A stretch of 64,000 nucleotides of DNA from Adiantum capillus-veneris (GCA_014529385.2 CM043961.1:16224478-16288477); one strand, 5' to 3'. Shown: positions 1-11,330, counted from the first letter of the stretch. Made by a program: numbers and translations. Notes: a model not told the origin generated them from the letters alone.

Positions 1-355
1 GCATTTGTGCTTTTGGCTTCATTTCCAGTGATTGCATGGCTTGCAGTTGATCATTTCGGTATTGCTGATCAAAGTCTATTACCTGTTGTTCATGTTCATG
101 CTGAATTTTGACTGCCTTTGCTTTCCAATCTATCTGCACATTGTACTCATTTTGCCAAGGTTGCCCCATCATCATTGGGTGTTGTGTGCTTTCATCTGTC
201 ACCACATAGAATTTGTGTGGGTAAAGATATTGATGTATCTGTACATGCACTATAGTCCATCCCAATGTTTTCAACGGGTGTGATGTGCTACTCTCCAACA
301 CTTGAGGAGTAGGATGAAGTTGACCTGTGACTTTGAGCTGTTGGTATAATCCGTA
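1..355 (-). pseudogene. retropepsin fragment of a gypsy-type or pararetrovirus-like element
   Basis: The minus strand is open across this stretch and runs off the window edge. The reading contains a segment ending MMMGQPWQNEY followed by a short basic and acidic tail. This resembles the C-terminal half of a retroviral-type aspartic protease, where family members have an ILGRPWL-type motif after the flap. The catalytic DSG/DTG triplet is not present; it would lie upstream, where sequence from the copia element begins instead. The fragment differs from the protease of element B further along, so it belongs to another family. It abuts the broken 3' end of the copia element at about 356-361, so this is a recombination or deletion junction rather than a clean insertion. 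Assignment rests on one motif and the general composition. Confidence 0.45.
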
Positions 356-360
356 AGAGA

Positions 361-3300
361 TCAAATTTGCTTGAGCACCTGCATGCTGCTGAGGTTGTCA
401 TAATGGATGAAAATTTGCTGGTCCACCTGCACTCCCAAGTCCTCAAGTAATGTGCGTAGCCAAGCTACCTCGCACGCCGCAACTGCTGCACCTCTGTACT
501 CGGCCTCTGTGCTTGATAAAGCAACCGTAGGCTGCTTTTTGCTGCTCCAAGTAACAGCAGCACTCCCAAAAGAGAACATGAAGCCACTCATAGATCTCCT
601 ATCAACAATGCTACCTGCCCAATCTGCATCTGTATACCCATACAATGCTAATGGTGCATCTGCTGCATAGAACAATGCGTAGTCAAGAGTCCCTTGCACA
701 TACCTAAGTGTGCGTCGTACTCCATCCAAATGTGGCTTCCTCGGAAGCTGCATGAACTGAATCTCCAAGCCTACTGTGTAGCTCAAGTCTGGCCTCGTGA
801 TAGTCAAGTAGATTAGACTACCCACAATCTTCCTGTACATATTGACATCCTCAACAACATCACCCTTCTCTGCACTCAGCTTTGCATTCACATCCAAGGG
901 AATAGAAATTGGCTTACAATCAGCCATACCATACTTTGACAACATGTCCAAAACATACTGTCTCTGTGACAGCCATACACCCTCTGGAGTCCTGATCACC
1001 TCAATGCCAAGAAAGTAGCGCAACTCGCCCAAATCTTTCATTTCAAACTCCTGTTTGAGAAGACCCTTCACATGGTCAATCTCCATAGCATTGTCACCCA
1101 CAATAATAAGGTCATCTACATATATGGTAATGACCACAATCCCCACATCACTCTCACGTACATAGAGTGAATGATCAGCATGAGCTCTCCTAAAACCAAT
1201 ACTGACAAGATACTTGGCAATCCTGTCATACCATGCTCTAGAGCCCTGCTTCAAACCATACAAAGCTTTGAGAAGTCTGCATAAATAATCTGGGTAACCT
1301 GGATCGACATAACCAGGTGGCTGATCCATATACACTTCCTCTTGCAACTCACCATTCAAGAAGGAATTCTTTACATCCATTTGATGCATAATCCATCCTC
1401 TAGATGCAGCCACTGCTATGACATCTCTCACAGTTGTCATCTTTGCCACTGGAGCAAAGGTCTCCTCATAGTCTATGCCATACGTCTGTGCATAACCCTT
1501 TGCGACCAGCCTTGCCTTGTGACGCTCAATGTTACCATCAGCCTTATGCTTGGTTTTATACACCCATTTACAACCAATAGCTTTCTTGCCACTTGGCAAT
1601 GGCACCAACTCCCATGTGTCATTTGCTTCCAATGCAGCCATCTCTTCATTCATTGCATCATCCCAATGCACATTTCCAACTGCATCCTCAAAACATGTGG
1701 GCTCCACATTCTGTATCACCTTAGCCATGTAGGCTTGGTGATGAGCTAGATACCCATCATAAGTCAATTTTTGAACTGGATTTCTGACTCTATTAGATCT
1801 GCGCGGTCCTGGGTCACTCCTTTTCCCTCTAACATCTTCTTGTACTTTCCTTACACCAGATGTCCTGACAGCCGGAATTCCAAATTCCTCATCAAGACTT
1901 TGTTCAGAACCATCTGAATCCATGTCTACATGTGAAAAACCTGATGATGCATCAGCCATAAAGGGAGGTTCATCAACCTTTTCCTTTCCTTTTCGTGATA
2001 CATTCCCTGTACCTGCTGGTGGAGTAACCTGCGTACGTAGTCTACCATTCCATGGCTTCTCAACAGAGCCACGAGAAGAGGACTCTTGTGGTCCACTCAA
2101 AACCTGTGACTGTGGCCTCACATTTTGTACAACCACATCATCTTTTACATCAGCCCCAATAGTGCCATGTGCATTACTGTACCAGCTGCTCATCTCATCA
2201 AAGACTACATCTCTGCTCACTCGTAATTCTCGTGTAGTAGGATTGTAGCACATGTACCCCTTTTGTTCAAGGGAATATCCCACAAGAATACATTTCTCTG
2301 CTATAGGATCCAATTTCCTACGCAACTCATCTGGTACATGCACGTAAGCTATGCAGCCAAACACTTTCAAGTGTGCCAAATCAGGCTTTGTACCTGTAAA
2401 CTTTTCCTCAGGTGTTACATCATGCACCGCAGCTGTAGGTGTCCTATTCATAATGTACACAGCTGTATTTACAGCTTCAGCCCAAAAATGATGAGGCATG
2501 TTCTTCTCATTCATCAATGCACGTGCAACCTCTGCAATGTGTCTGTTTTTCCTTTATGCGACCCCATTCTGTTGTGGAGTATATTTGCATGTAAACTGGC
2601 TGCGTATACCATGCATTCGCAGAAAATCTGAAAAATCATTGGAGAAGTACTCTCCCCTTCCATCTGACCTCAGTGTCTTGATTTGCATATCTGTCTCCTT
2701 CTCAATCATGACTTTGAAGTCTTGAAAGTGACCAAACACTTCACTTTTGTTACGCATGAAGTAGACCCATACTTGTATGGTCATCAATGAAAGAGACATA
2801 GTACCTGCAACCATGTATACTTGCAGTGTCGGTTGGACCCCAAACATCTATGTGCACCACCTCAAGTGGCTTTTTACATACATTGAGCTCATGTGGAAAT
2901 GAGCCCTTTGACTGTTTTCCAAACTGGCATGCTGCACACACTTTATGCATACCATCCACCTTGAATTTGGGCAAACCTTTTACAATCTGTTTTGATTGCA
3001 TGCTGCGCAATCTCTGCTCATTGACATGGCCAATGCGTTTGTGCCAAATGTCAACATCAGCCACAACACCTGTGCCATGTGCAAATAATGCAGCTTTTAC
3101 CTCAGGCATGTCTACATTCAGCGTAAACATTCTGCCCACACATTTGCCCTCTGTGATCAGCTTACAGCCATTCTGGAAATCTTCTACATAACAGCCATTT
3201 GGATTGAAGCAAACCTGCAAACCCTGCTCAACCATTTGTCCAACAGAAACAAGATTCTTTGTAATGTTTGGGACATGAAGTACATCTGCTAAGTACTTTG

Positions 3301-4480
3301 ATTTCCCACTCTTCGTATTTAGAGGCATGTCCCCTACATGAGCAATGGGGTGAGCTGTGTCATCTCCTATCTGCACATAGCCTGACACATCTGGTTTGCG
3401 CATATCTCTAAACCACTCTCCACGAGACGTCATGTGATTAGAGGCACCTGAATCCACATACCAAACATCATCTTGGGTGGAATTCTCTGCAGTCATTGTA
3501 TTCATTACATGCTGCATAACAAACATGCGCTCGTTTTTGCTGTCATCTGCATCTCTGCTAGTAGACGCATAGTTTCCATGTTCTCTCTTTCCACTTGTTT
3601 TTCCCTTTGGACAGTCACGTGACATGTGACCTCTTTCACCACAAGTCCAACATTCTCTGCTATCTGTAGTATGTTGCTGCCTTCTTGATCCTGCACCACG
3701 ACCTCTTTGACTCCCCCTGCCTTGAGACTGGTTTCCCTTGCCACCTGTATTGTTTTGATTTGATTGAACTTCTTGAAATTGGCCCCTGCAACCCCTTGGG
3801 CCTCGACCACGACCTCTACCTCTACCTCTGTTGGAGTTAGAATAGAAGGCCTGTTCAGAATTATTTCTGCCATGAGAAGAAGATGTGTCAAGGTTCTTCT
3901 CCTCCAGAATAAGCATAGAAATCAAATCTTGGAACACGGGGATGTCGTCTCGTGTATTCATGGAAGACCTAAAATGTATATACTCATCTCCTAGACCATC
4001 CAAGCATGCACGGACAATGTCATCGTCTTCCACTGAGACTTTAATAGATCCAAGAGCCTCAATGATACTCTTGATCTTCAAGGCATAATCATTGATTGAG
4101 AGGTTGTTCCTCTTAACCTGATTTAGCTCCGACTTTAGTTGAAACTTCCTGGCCTTGGTGTTCACCTTGAACACTCTGCCTAAGTTTCTCCATGCAATGG
4201 CGATGGTTTCAGCATCCTGTAGATAGTCCATCATGCCATCTGTGATGCTCATAGAAAGCCAATACATCACTTTGCTCTGGCCTTGTTGCCAGTCCCTCAA
4301 AGCTTTCCTTTGTTCTGCTGTAGCATTTGCCTCGGGAATCTCTGGTTCCTTTTCATTGTCTCCTTCTACATAGTCCCAATAACCTTTTCCTTTTAGGAAA
4401 TTTGTTATTCTAAACTTCCATGTAGGGTAGTTATTTTTCTCAAGCTTCTTAGTAACAATCTGACTGAAACCGTCAGACAT
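361..4480 (-). pseudogene. copia gag-pol polyprotein, disrupted
   Basis: The start at 4480 opens a UBN2-type gag. A CCHC knuckle (CWTCGERGHMSRDCP) lies at about 3605-3655, the aspartic protease motif DSGASNH near 3430-3460, a GAG-pre-integrase HHCC region at about 2905-3040, and the integrase core from about 2860. Reverse transcriptase follows, with an intact YVDD box at 1112-1123, and then RNase H with DADWAG near 600-650. Two lesions break the frame: a frameshift near 2775 inside the integrase core, and an in-frame TAA at 2554-2556 just after the conserved TPQQNGVA motif. RNase H ends prematurely at 361 at the junction with foreign sequence. The protein would make virus-like particles and cDNA in the cytoplasm and integrate it in the nucleus; this copy cannot do so alone. 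Confidence 0.93.
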
Positions 4481-4781
4481 CTTGAAGCACTAAGACAAAA
4501 TAGCTGCAATCTACAAAAACCTGCAAATCTGCTGAACCTGCTATCGTGGTACCTGTAACGCTTCTTACACTCAACGAGTGTCCACAATCAAGCGTACATA
4601 CAACCACTGTACTTGTACAGTAAATCTCTGTGTACTGCACTTTGGAGACATGTTCAGAAACTTGGACGAAAAACCCCTAAAATTTTTTTCACTGCGCGAG
4701 GCGCCTTCGGCATCTGGTCGTGGATTGCGAACGAAGGGATTGTGATGCTCTTGCTCTCTTAGCCTCTCTTGCCTGCACCAG

Positions 4782-4793
4782 GCTCTGATACCA
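4782..4793 (-). other. primer-binding site, tRNA-iMet type
   Basis: On the minus strand the sequence is TGGTATCAGAGC, the standard plant copia primer site complementary to the 3' end of initiator methionine tRNA. It directly adjoins the LTR end at 4794 with no gap, which fixes the LTR border. Confidence 0.93.
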
Positions 4794-5116
4794 TGTAAAG
4801 AATGAGGATGCAAGAGAGCTACACAAGACAAGCACAAAAGCACACAGAGATGGAAAGCTTCTTCTTCTTCTTCACAGAAAAGAGAGTACAAAATGACTAA
4901 GTGCTAAAGTTGAAAAGTAGCACATATGTACATGCGGTCACTAAGTGTGAACTCGCTAGAAGCGTACTAGGCTGGCACTATAAGTGTAGTCCAGCTGTAG
5001 AATCACTGGCAGAGATCCTCCGTGTCGGTCACCTAATGCGCCAGTGAGTAAATGCCATAAGCGGCCAAGACCCGTAGTGGATGCCAGCTCAAGATGTAGA
5101 GCTCGACATCTCAACA
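4794..5116 (-). repeat. 5' LTR of the copia element
   Basis: In element orientation it starts TGTTGAGATGTCGAG and ends TTCTTTACA, giving the usual TG...CA termini over 323 bp. The right border is set by the resumption of element A coding sequence, the left border by the primer site. A GAAGAAGAAGAAG tract lies near its 3' end. The second LTR is absent, so LTR divergence cannot be used for dating. Confidence 0.85.
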
Positions 5117-5823
5117 TCCCATAGTAGTTTCATAAGAGAATAAGTAAAGAACCTTGTCTTTGCTTAATTCGTTTACGTATAGTTCTTTGCTGCGAAAGTA
5201 AGAGACTATATCCTCACTCTCATGTTTGTAGATTCCAACGTTCTCGTTATAAGTTGGAACCCTGGTTGTTTTCTTATCATACATAAAAATAGCTCCGGGC
5301 CGATCAATGTTTGGTGGCGGTTCTTGAGTTTCTAAAATCATTTTCCCTTTCGCCACATTATCTCCATATCTATTGTAATCTTCAGGGTTACTAACTATTA
5401 AATAGTGGTTCCCCTTTTCGTCTTGAAATCTATCTCCATCATCATACACTTGGATTATCTCCAATCTTTGAGCTGGCCTCTCTTCGATACAAATGCACTT
5501 GCGGCCTCGATAGTCAGAATAGACTAGGGCTCCTCTCGAGTTTGTTCCCTCTAAGAAGATCACCGTGAGCTTGGAATCATTCAAAGGATTTTGGGAGGTG
5601 CTTCCTCCTTGCACAGGTCCATCATAGGTGAAACCTCCTGGCTATTGACTACCCATCATGAAGAAAGATTTGATGAAGTGTCAGTATCACTACCTTCCTC
5701 AATAATCGGTGCTAGTGGATCTAGCCTTGCCTGAGTTACACTCTCTTCGGTGGACACTAAGCTACCTTGGTCACCTACCACCTTCTGGTCTTTAACAATG
5801 TATCTTCCTGATCTTAAATTCAT
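5117..5823 (-). pseudogene. element A gag N-terminal region
   Basis: The ATG at 5823-5821 begins MNLRSGRYIVKDQ, matching the start of element B (MNLRSGHVIGNQG) and followed in both by a VSTEESV/VSTKESV motif and an acidic stretch. This frame stops after about 55 codons near 5660. A second frame, open to about 5640 and continuing to the copia border, gives a roughly 170-residue segment of basic and acidic character ending FSYETTMG. One frameshift therefore separates the two parts. The position corresponds to the segment of B that precedes the gag core. No catalytic motif is expected here. What this N-terminal domain does is not known to me; it is lineage-specific. Confidence 0.7.
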
Positions 5824-6236
5824 CAAACTTTTCAATGCAATTCATCACAAATCCAACCACTCACCTGGCAAAGGTTCAGTTTCTGCACAACTTCTTGCTT
5901 TGTTGCTGAATATACCTGTAAGCGTTTTAATTTCGGCAATTGAATCAAAGCATTTATCTGCTAGAGGTTATCTTAGTAATGATTGGTATAACTGGAGAGT
6001 TAATCTCAACCACTACTGTATTTTATACACTACTGATGTTCTGGATTAGGTTTGCTAATCTGAAACAGTACTACCTTCAGATGTTGATCAATTTACGCGA
6101 AAAAGTCTGAATTCAGTTTTTGCTTCGTCAAATGGGCCAACAAGGTCCAAATTCACTTCTGAAAGAAGTTCTGGAACCCCTAAGCCAAATAGAATCTCAC
6201 TGTCTATGCCAAATTTTCCTTACAGTATGCCCCAAT

Positions 6237-6260
6237 AGACATCCTACGTGTAGGATGTCT
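6237..6260. repeat. palindrome copy A1
   Basis: Left arm AGACATCCTACG; the right arm is its complement with one mismatch. The centre reads CGTG where the perfect copy has CGCG, as expected for C-to-T deamination at a CpG. Confidence 0.9.
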
Positions 6261-6511
6261 TCTGCTTGTTTTGCCTGGATTTTTGCACTGTAGTTTTCCC
6301 TTGTTGTGCTGAGCTTACAGCTGCTTTTACTTTTTGGTTTAGACACCTATTAGCCGGTCAATGAGTCAGAAATCTGTTCCGACAGACGGTTGCTGATATT
6401 GATCAGTCTAATCAACTCCAATTTAGACCAAAATTGACTAGGAGGCTTGCCTTAGGCTATATAACACCTTACTATGCTCAAAGTCAAAGTCTAGCTTCAA
6501 TTTCTTGCTTT

Positions 6512-6535
6512 AGACATCCTACGCGTAGGATGTCT
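6512..6535. repeat. palindrome copy A2, perfect
   Basis: A perfect 24-bp palindrome with arm AGACATCCTACG and centre ACGCGT. It is followed by a T-run, as is copy A3. Confidence 0.95.
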
Positions 6536-6636
6536 TTTTCATCAGAATGGCTTCAAACTCAAAGCCCAGGCTCCCCTTGAGTTGCTGATCACTTTGGTCT
6601 ACTCAAAATTTAGTTTGGAGTCCAAAATCACTCAGA

Positions 6637-6660
6637 AGACATCCTACGAGTAGGATGTCT
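6637..6660. repeat. palindrome copy A3
   Basis: Same arms as A2 with one central change (CGAG). Flanked by a T-run on the right as in A2. Confidence 0.9.
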
Positions 6661-6919
6661 TTTTGGCCTGTTTGACCCCAGGCTTGTCCCACAGCTTCCC
6701 CTTGATGTCAGTAACCCAGTGGTATGCTTAGACTTTGGTTTGGATATCAAAAGTCCCAAATTTCAACTGTTCTTGCCTTTTTCAGTCAAAAGTGCTAAAG
6801 TCCGCTTTGAACCCAATTTTTCTCACCCAAACGAGATGAAACCCCTTTCAGTCACTCAATATATCATGCAAGACATGCTCATGCAGCCATCTTATGGTTT
6901 TGGTCTCAAAATAATGTTT

Positions 6920-6943
6920 TGACACTATTTGGGTAGGATGTCT
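6920..6943. repeat. palindrome copy, degenerate
   Basis: The right arm GTAGGATGTCT is intact at 6933-6943. The left arm is eroded (GACACTATTT). It falls at a position matching a copy in element B. Confidence 0.6.
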
Positions 6944-7080
6944 GGCAATTTCAGTCTTTCTGGCTTTATCATGTCAAGATATGGCCAAATTTCCACTTTC
7001 TAGTTGAAATTAGGGTAAACCCTACCTTCTGAACACACTGGTCAACTCAAAATCCCAAAATTCCTCCCAGATTAGCCTGT

Positions 7081-7104
7081 AGACATCCTATGCGTAGGAT
7101 GTCT
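7081..7104. repeat. palindrome copy A4
   Basis: Same 24-bp unit with one change at the centre (TGCG for CGCG), again a C-to-T change at a CpG. This is the copy nearest the primer site, about 530 bp from it. Confidence 0.9.
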
Positions 7105-7613
7105 CCTGTCTTAAAATTAAAATTTTTTCTGACAGGAATGCTCCTGATGCTCTGTAGATCTATCAGAAACACTTTTGGACTTCAATTAGGCTTTCAAACA
7201 CACTTTTGCGTCTTTTACAAACTTGTAATGACTTTACCAAGCAAGTGTACATGCATGAAATGCTCTAGATCCTGAATCATGATGTCCTACTTACTCTACT
7301 CCTACTTTTCATGTGAAATGGTGATAATGGTGTTTTTGGTTGCTTTTTGGCCTCCCCGGACTCTCAAGCTCCCCTCTTACCGCTTCTACCACTCCAACTC
7401 TTACTCTAGAACTCGACTACTACCTAAAACTATCTTGGTCTACCTAATCCACCTAAGTCGAAGGATCTAGGCCAGGCACACGCTTCCCAGACTCCCTCTA
7501 AGACCTAGAGAGTCCTCCACCCTCTGATCCTATCTAAATGTAAAGCGAGACTCTTGGCAAGCCAAAAATCCCAATCCTCAAGGATTAGTCTCGGTCACCT
7601 ATCTAAGGTTTTC

Positions 7614-7632
7614 GTCCTCGGCAACGGCGCCA
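7614..7632 (-). other. primer-binding site, tRNA-Asp type
   Basis: On the minus strand: TGGCGCCGTTGCCGAGGAC. The plant tRNA-Asp 3' end predicts TGGCGCCGTTGCCGGGGA, so one mismatch in the first 18. One base separates it from the LTR end at 7634. Confidence 0.9.
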
Positions 7633-7633
7633 A

Positions 7634-8572
7634 TGTTGGACGGATACCCCGCGACGGACGTCAGCACAACGAGAACTCACCTAACATGTAATGTCAGCTA
7701 AGGACGAAGCTCGACTCGCAGGCGCATGGAAGCAAGCATAAGGTGTCAACCTACACTCGACCGACTCCTAACTAATTCCTACAGAGGTCTCTACCAATTG
7801 TCTAAGTCACAGCCTTCAAGAGTGCATAAGAGAAAACTTCCTACAACGCTTTCTAGAGCCGAACACCCATCAAACAATATCGAAACACTATAGAACTTGA
7901 AGGAGACCCTACTAATACCAATAGGTCACTCTCCCTAAGGACTATGAACCAAAATCCCGACCCAAAACACCTGGTGCAGAAACATGTAGGATGTCTGGCC
8001 GAAATCTGCAGGTCTTCGTTTTCGAAATCTAAAGTGCCAAACGTGTAGTTCTACTCAATGTGAACGGGTGGATATGCTGCAATGAAAAATCGGACAACGT
8101 ATGCTCACTCAAACACCCGATGAAGCTTGTAGAAGGAGCTCGCAAAACCGGACCGTACGCATGCAATGTAGGTATCGATGTGTAGCTCTCGTCGGGGGCA
8201 ACACGCTGCACTTCTTCGCACTCGATTCCGACCACCGGAGCACACATAGCGTCAAGATGAAGCTCACACACTCTCTCTCTCTCGTACACAATACGCTCAC
8301 TCACAGACTTCAAACTTGTTTTTAAAATGACAAAAGGTGTCTCATTTAAGGTTAAAAAGTGGTATCTATACCTTACAATTTCTCAAACCCTACAGTTCCA
8401 AAATCAACCATCTACTCAATCTAACTATCAAAACTGGGATACAATCTGGAAACTTCTGTAAGTCCCAATAATTACAAGGTGAAAAATCAGGTTTTCCTCA
8501 ATGAATGAATAATTACAAAAAATAATAATCCTTCGAGTAGTTAATGTTGTGGGGTGTGTTCAGCTTCTAACA
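7634..8572 (-). repeat. LTR of element A (5' LTR)
   Basis: In element orientation it begins TGTTAGAAGCTGAAC and ends GTCCAACA, about 939 bp. The right border is inferred from the matching TGTTAG start of the element B LTR, with which it also shares a block around 8450-8480 (GATACAATCT...AATTACAAGGT). A half copy of the leader palindrome (GTAGGATGTCT) lies at 7986-7996 inside the LTR. A short CT tract is at 8272-8284. Confidence 0.75.
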
Positions 8573-9098
8573 GCACTGCTGCTCTACCTCTATCTCTACA
8601 AAATCTACTGGCATGTCTTGCACAATTGAATGCTCTAGCTAATGAACATGGTGGAGCTCATGTACAAAGGAGGCACGCCTTTTCTCTCGCTCAATGCATG
8701 CCAATAGCAAAACCAAGAACATGTTGTCTTGTACCTTAGATATATTCGTAGGATATACCAAGCCACTTCGGGCTTCTCTGGAAATCATTAGTGATCCGTA
8801 AAGCATATACAAAGACTGCTCTCTAAGCAATGTCTGACATCCACAATCTACTAACTGTCTCACTCAGAACAAGCTCTATCTCAACTGAGGAACATAGTGC
8901 ACATTTCATAGCATATAGGATGCACCACTGGGAAATGACAAGCAAACATCTCATGAACTTGCAATGTCAAACACTGAACTATCGACCAAGTATACATGAT
9001 CAAAGCTCCCACTAGAGAAAGTGTTGAACCCCTCATGATGTGGTGTGATGTGGAAAACTGCATCCTCATCTAGCAACCAACAAGGAGAAGTGTCACCT
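8573..9098. other. unassigned, probably transposon-derived
   Basis: This stretch lies between the LTR of A and the truncated protease of C. I find no long frame, LTR end or known motif in it. The text is of ordinary composition with no repeats. It may be a worn LTR or the 3' remainder of another element. Confidence 0.4.
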
Positions 9099-9801
9099 CT
9101 AAAAGGCATCTAAGCGAAAGGAAGGATGGTTGGCCATCCTCGTATGGATTGAAGCATTCATTGACATCTTGACTCCTCCTTCCTTCATGATAGCCTCGGT
9201 CATGACAGACACTTGGGCACCACCATCCACATATGCTTGCACTTTCGTTCTTTTTCCCAACATAGCTTCAACTATTGGCACCATATCCACCGAGTGACCA
9301 ACCCTCAAGGATGACACCATGCTTTGATGCTTTTCCTTTTTGGAAGGAAGCCGCGTACTCACACATTTGGTCCACTGCATCCTCAATTTAGCGTTCAAAG
9401 CCACCAACTAACCAAAAGATATATTGGCCTTTTGATTTCATATGTCGTCAACAATATCATAGTCTTCAACACCGTGGCCAAGGGGGGTAGTCCTTTGGAC
9501 CTATTTTCCTTCTTCGTCGCCTCTTACTACTCTCTGGTTTGTCTTCTACCTTAGTCTTCCCTTCTCTGGATCTTGTTTCCCTCTCTTATTCTGTCTCTTT
9601 CTCCCTATCATGCCTATCTCTCTTATTGGCCAAAACATCCACATCTCGATGCGCAAAGGTAATGATGTTGATAACTCTCCCTTCTTCATTTGCAGGCAAC
9701 GGTTGTGGTTGTTGTTGCGGAGGTGGTGCTTCTAGTGTCCACTCTTGATGATTTTCCTCTATTCTCCCTCGATCACACCCATAGAAGGGGTACATCCCTC
9801 C

Positions 9802-9822
9802 TCTCTCTCTCTCTCTCTCTCT
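9802..9822. repeat. CT/GA microsatellite inside element C coding sequence
   Basis: A run of CT on the plus strand encodes an Arg-Glu stretch just after the zinc knuckle on the minus strand. The homologous site in copy 2 (about 24520-24533) has only a short GAGAGAGAG run, so the tract expanded in this copy. Confidence 0.8.
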
Positions 9823-11128
9823 TGGTGGTTCACGACAATCAGGGGTGTAGTGACCCTCTTCATCACAATTGTAGCATCTGCCTTGTAGCCTTCGTCCCCT
9901 ACCTCTCCTAGCCGGTCACTCTTCTCTTTGGTTTCTATTCATTATGTTAATCCTTAATTCTTACAACAACTGACCGGCAAGATCATGAAAAACCTGGGCC
10001 GTAATAGGATACGAACCTTGAACCACTCACTCCACTCTATCATCCCACTACCATAGGAACCATTGGTTGCACCACAATTGGCTCAGCATGTGTCATGCCT
10101 TGCTCCCACCTTCTCTTGATCTTCTTGCTCTTGGCCTCGGCAATATCCACAACTCTTTCAAATGTAGCAGGCTCCTCTTGATTGACCTTCTCCCTTACAC
10201 TTGGATGGAGACAATCCATAAACTGGCGCACTTTAAAGAAATCCCTTGGAGGTACTTGGGATGCCACCTCCAATTGCACCCAAAGTCCTTTGAAGTGTTG
10301 CAAAAACTCTTGAAAGTTAGCATGAACATCTTGTTGCAAACCTCTCAATTTTGTTGTTGCTTCTGTTGTGGTTAGTCTCTTTCTAAACCTGTCAAAAATT
10401 GTCTCCTTCACTTGCTCCCATGTTTGCTTTTTTCTTACTCTAAACCTTCAAACCACTCATGAGCTTCTCCTTTGAGTGCAAGAGGAAATACATGAAGCTT
10501 TGCTTCATCATTCCCAATGTGCATACCAAGCGTATGCCACTCAAAGTCAGCAATCCAGTCCTTTAGATCCTCCTTCCCTAAAATGATTGGATAATCATTC
10601 TCACCCGCTTGCATCACGTAGCAATCAACCAAGCACTCAATCCCCAAGACTTCAATCTTCACATCTTCAGTTATCCCAAGAAACCTTGCCTTTTTGTGGT
10701 TGGCCATCCTCATACGGATTGAAGCATTCAGTGACATCTTGACTCCTACTTCCTTCATGATAGCCTCGGTCATGACACACACTTGGGCACCACCATCCAC
10801 ATATCCTTGCACTTTCGTTTTCTTTCCCAACATAAATTCAACTATTGGCACCATATCCACCAGGTGATCAACCATCAAGGATGACACCATGCTTTGATGC
10901 TTTTCCTTTTTGGAAGGAAGCCGCTTACTCACACATTTGGTCCATTTCCTCCTCAATTTAGCATTCAAAGCCACCAACTGACCAAAATATATACTGGCCT
11001 TTTGATTTCGTATGTTGTCGACAATATCATAGTCTTCAACACCTTGGCCAAGGGGGTAGTCCTTTGGACCTATTTTCCTTATTCCTCGCCTCTTACTACT
11101 CTCTGGTTTGTCTTCTACCTGAGCCTTC

Positions 11129-11164
<36 letters not shown>
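11129..11164. repeat. CT/GA microsatellite inside element C linker
   Basis: About 17 CT units, read as an Arg-Glu repeat in the minus-strand linker. The homologous part of copy 2 (24740-24780) has only interrupted GA-rich sequence, so this is a local expansion within coding sequence. Confidence 0.85.
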
Positions 11165-11168
<4 letters not shown>

Positions 11169-11330
11169 TCCCTCTCTTCTTTTGTCTCTTTCTCCCTATG
11201 ATGCCTAGCTCTCTTATTGGCCAAAACATCCACATCTTGATGCTCACGGGTAACAATTTTGATAGCTCTCCCTTATTTATTTGCAAGCAATGGTTGTGGT
11301 TGTTGTTGCGGAGGTGGTGCTTCTAGTGCT

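Larger units (their letters stand above)
361..5116 (-). mobile_element. Ty1/copia LTR retrotransposon, 3' end missing
   Basis: The element reads on the minus strand. It has a 5' LTR at 4794-5116, an adjoining tRNA-iMet type primer site at 4782-4793, and gag-pol from 4480 to 361 in the copia order gag, protease, integrase, reverse transcriptase, RNase H. The RNase H domain stops short at 361, and there is no polypurine tract or 3' LTR to its left, so roughly the last 50 codons and one LTR are lost. The coding part carries only one frameshift and one stop in the sequence I can read, so it looks young compared with its neighbours. It lies within the gag region of element A: A sequence resumes at 5117. 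Confidence 0.9.
5824..7613 (-). other. element A untranslated leader with iterated palindromes
   Basis: This stretch of about 1.8 kb between the primer site and the gag ATG has no sustained open frame. It contains four near-perfect copies of a 24-bp palindrome (arms AGACATCCTACG and its complement) at 6237-6260, 6512-6535, 6637-6660 and 7081-7104, and a degenerate copy at 6920-6943. The sequence between copies is loosely repetitive, rich in CAAAAT and TTTGG motifs. Leaders of this lineage are often long and may hold packaging signals; that function is inferred, not shown. Confidence 0.75.
5117..8572 (-). mobile_element. gypsy-type element A, 5' part (LTR, PBS, leader, gag start)
   Basis: This minus-strand remnant comprises an LTR (7634-8572), a tRNA-Asp type primer site (7614-7632), a leader of about 1.8 kb and the N-terminal gag region starting at 5823. 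The copia insertion at 5116 cuts it. Its LTR termini (TGTTAG... to ...CAACA), primer site, MNLRSG start and long leader all match the layout of element B (25504-33014), so the two are members of one lineage. The sequence differs enough that they are separate families. The tRNA-Asp primer site is known from Athila- and Tat-type elements; the exact lineage is inferred. Confidence 0.8.
9099..11330 (-). pseudogene. element C (copy 1) rearranged protease-gag-protease
   Basis: Read on the minus strand from 11330: a Pro/Gln- and Arg/Glu-rich linker, then a retropepsin-like domain with DGGAQVCVMTE near 10785-10800 in place of the usual DSG/DTG, ending DYPIILG near 10590. Directly fused in frame is a gag domain (EDLKDWIADFEWH...FPLALKGEAHEWF), which runs after a frameshift near 10420 to about 10040. 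A CCHC-type knuckle near 9840-9880 follows, then a second linker and a second, truncated protease (DGGAQVSVMTE near 9210-9225) that stops at 9099. Protease before gag is the reverse of the normal order, so the copy is a permuted or tandem derivative. Copy 2 on the plus strand at 23676 shows the same fusion point. Confidence 0.85.

Noticed and set aside
5614-5614. Initiation of the element A frame at this position
   Set aside because: The codon is GTG and the frame is open further upstream, so it is not a real start. The lineage start is the ATG at 5823.
8029-8325. Overlapping open frames on both strands near 8.1-8.3 kb
   Set aside because: They lie inside the LTR of element A and do not match any family.
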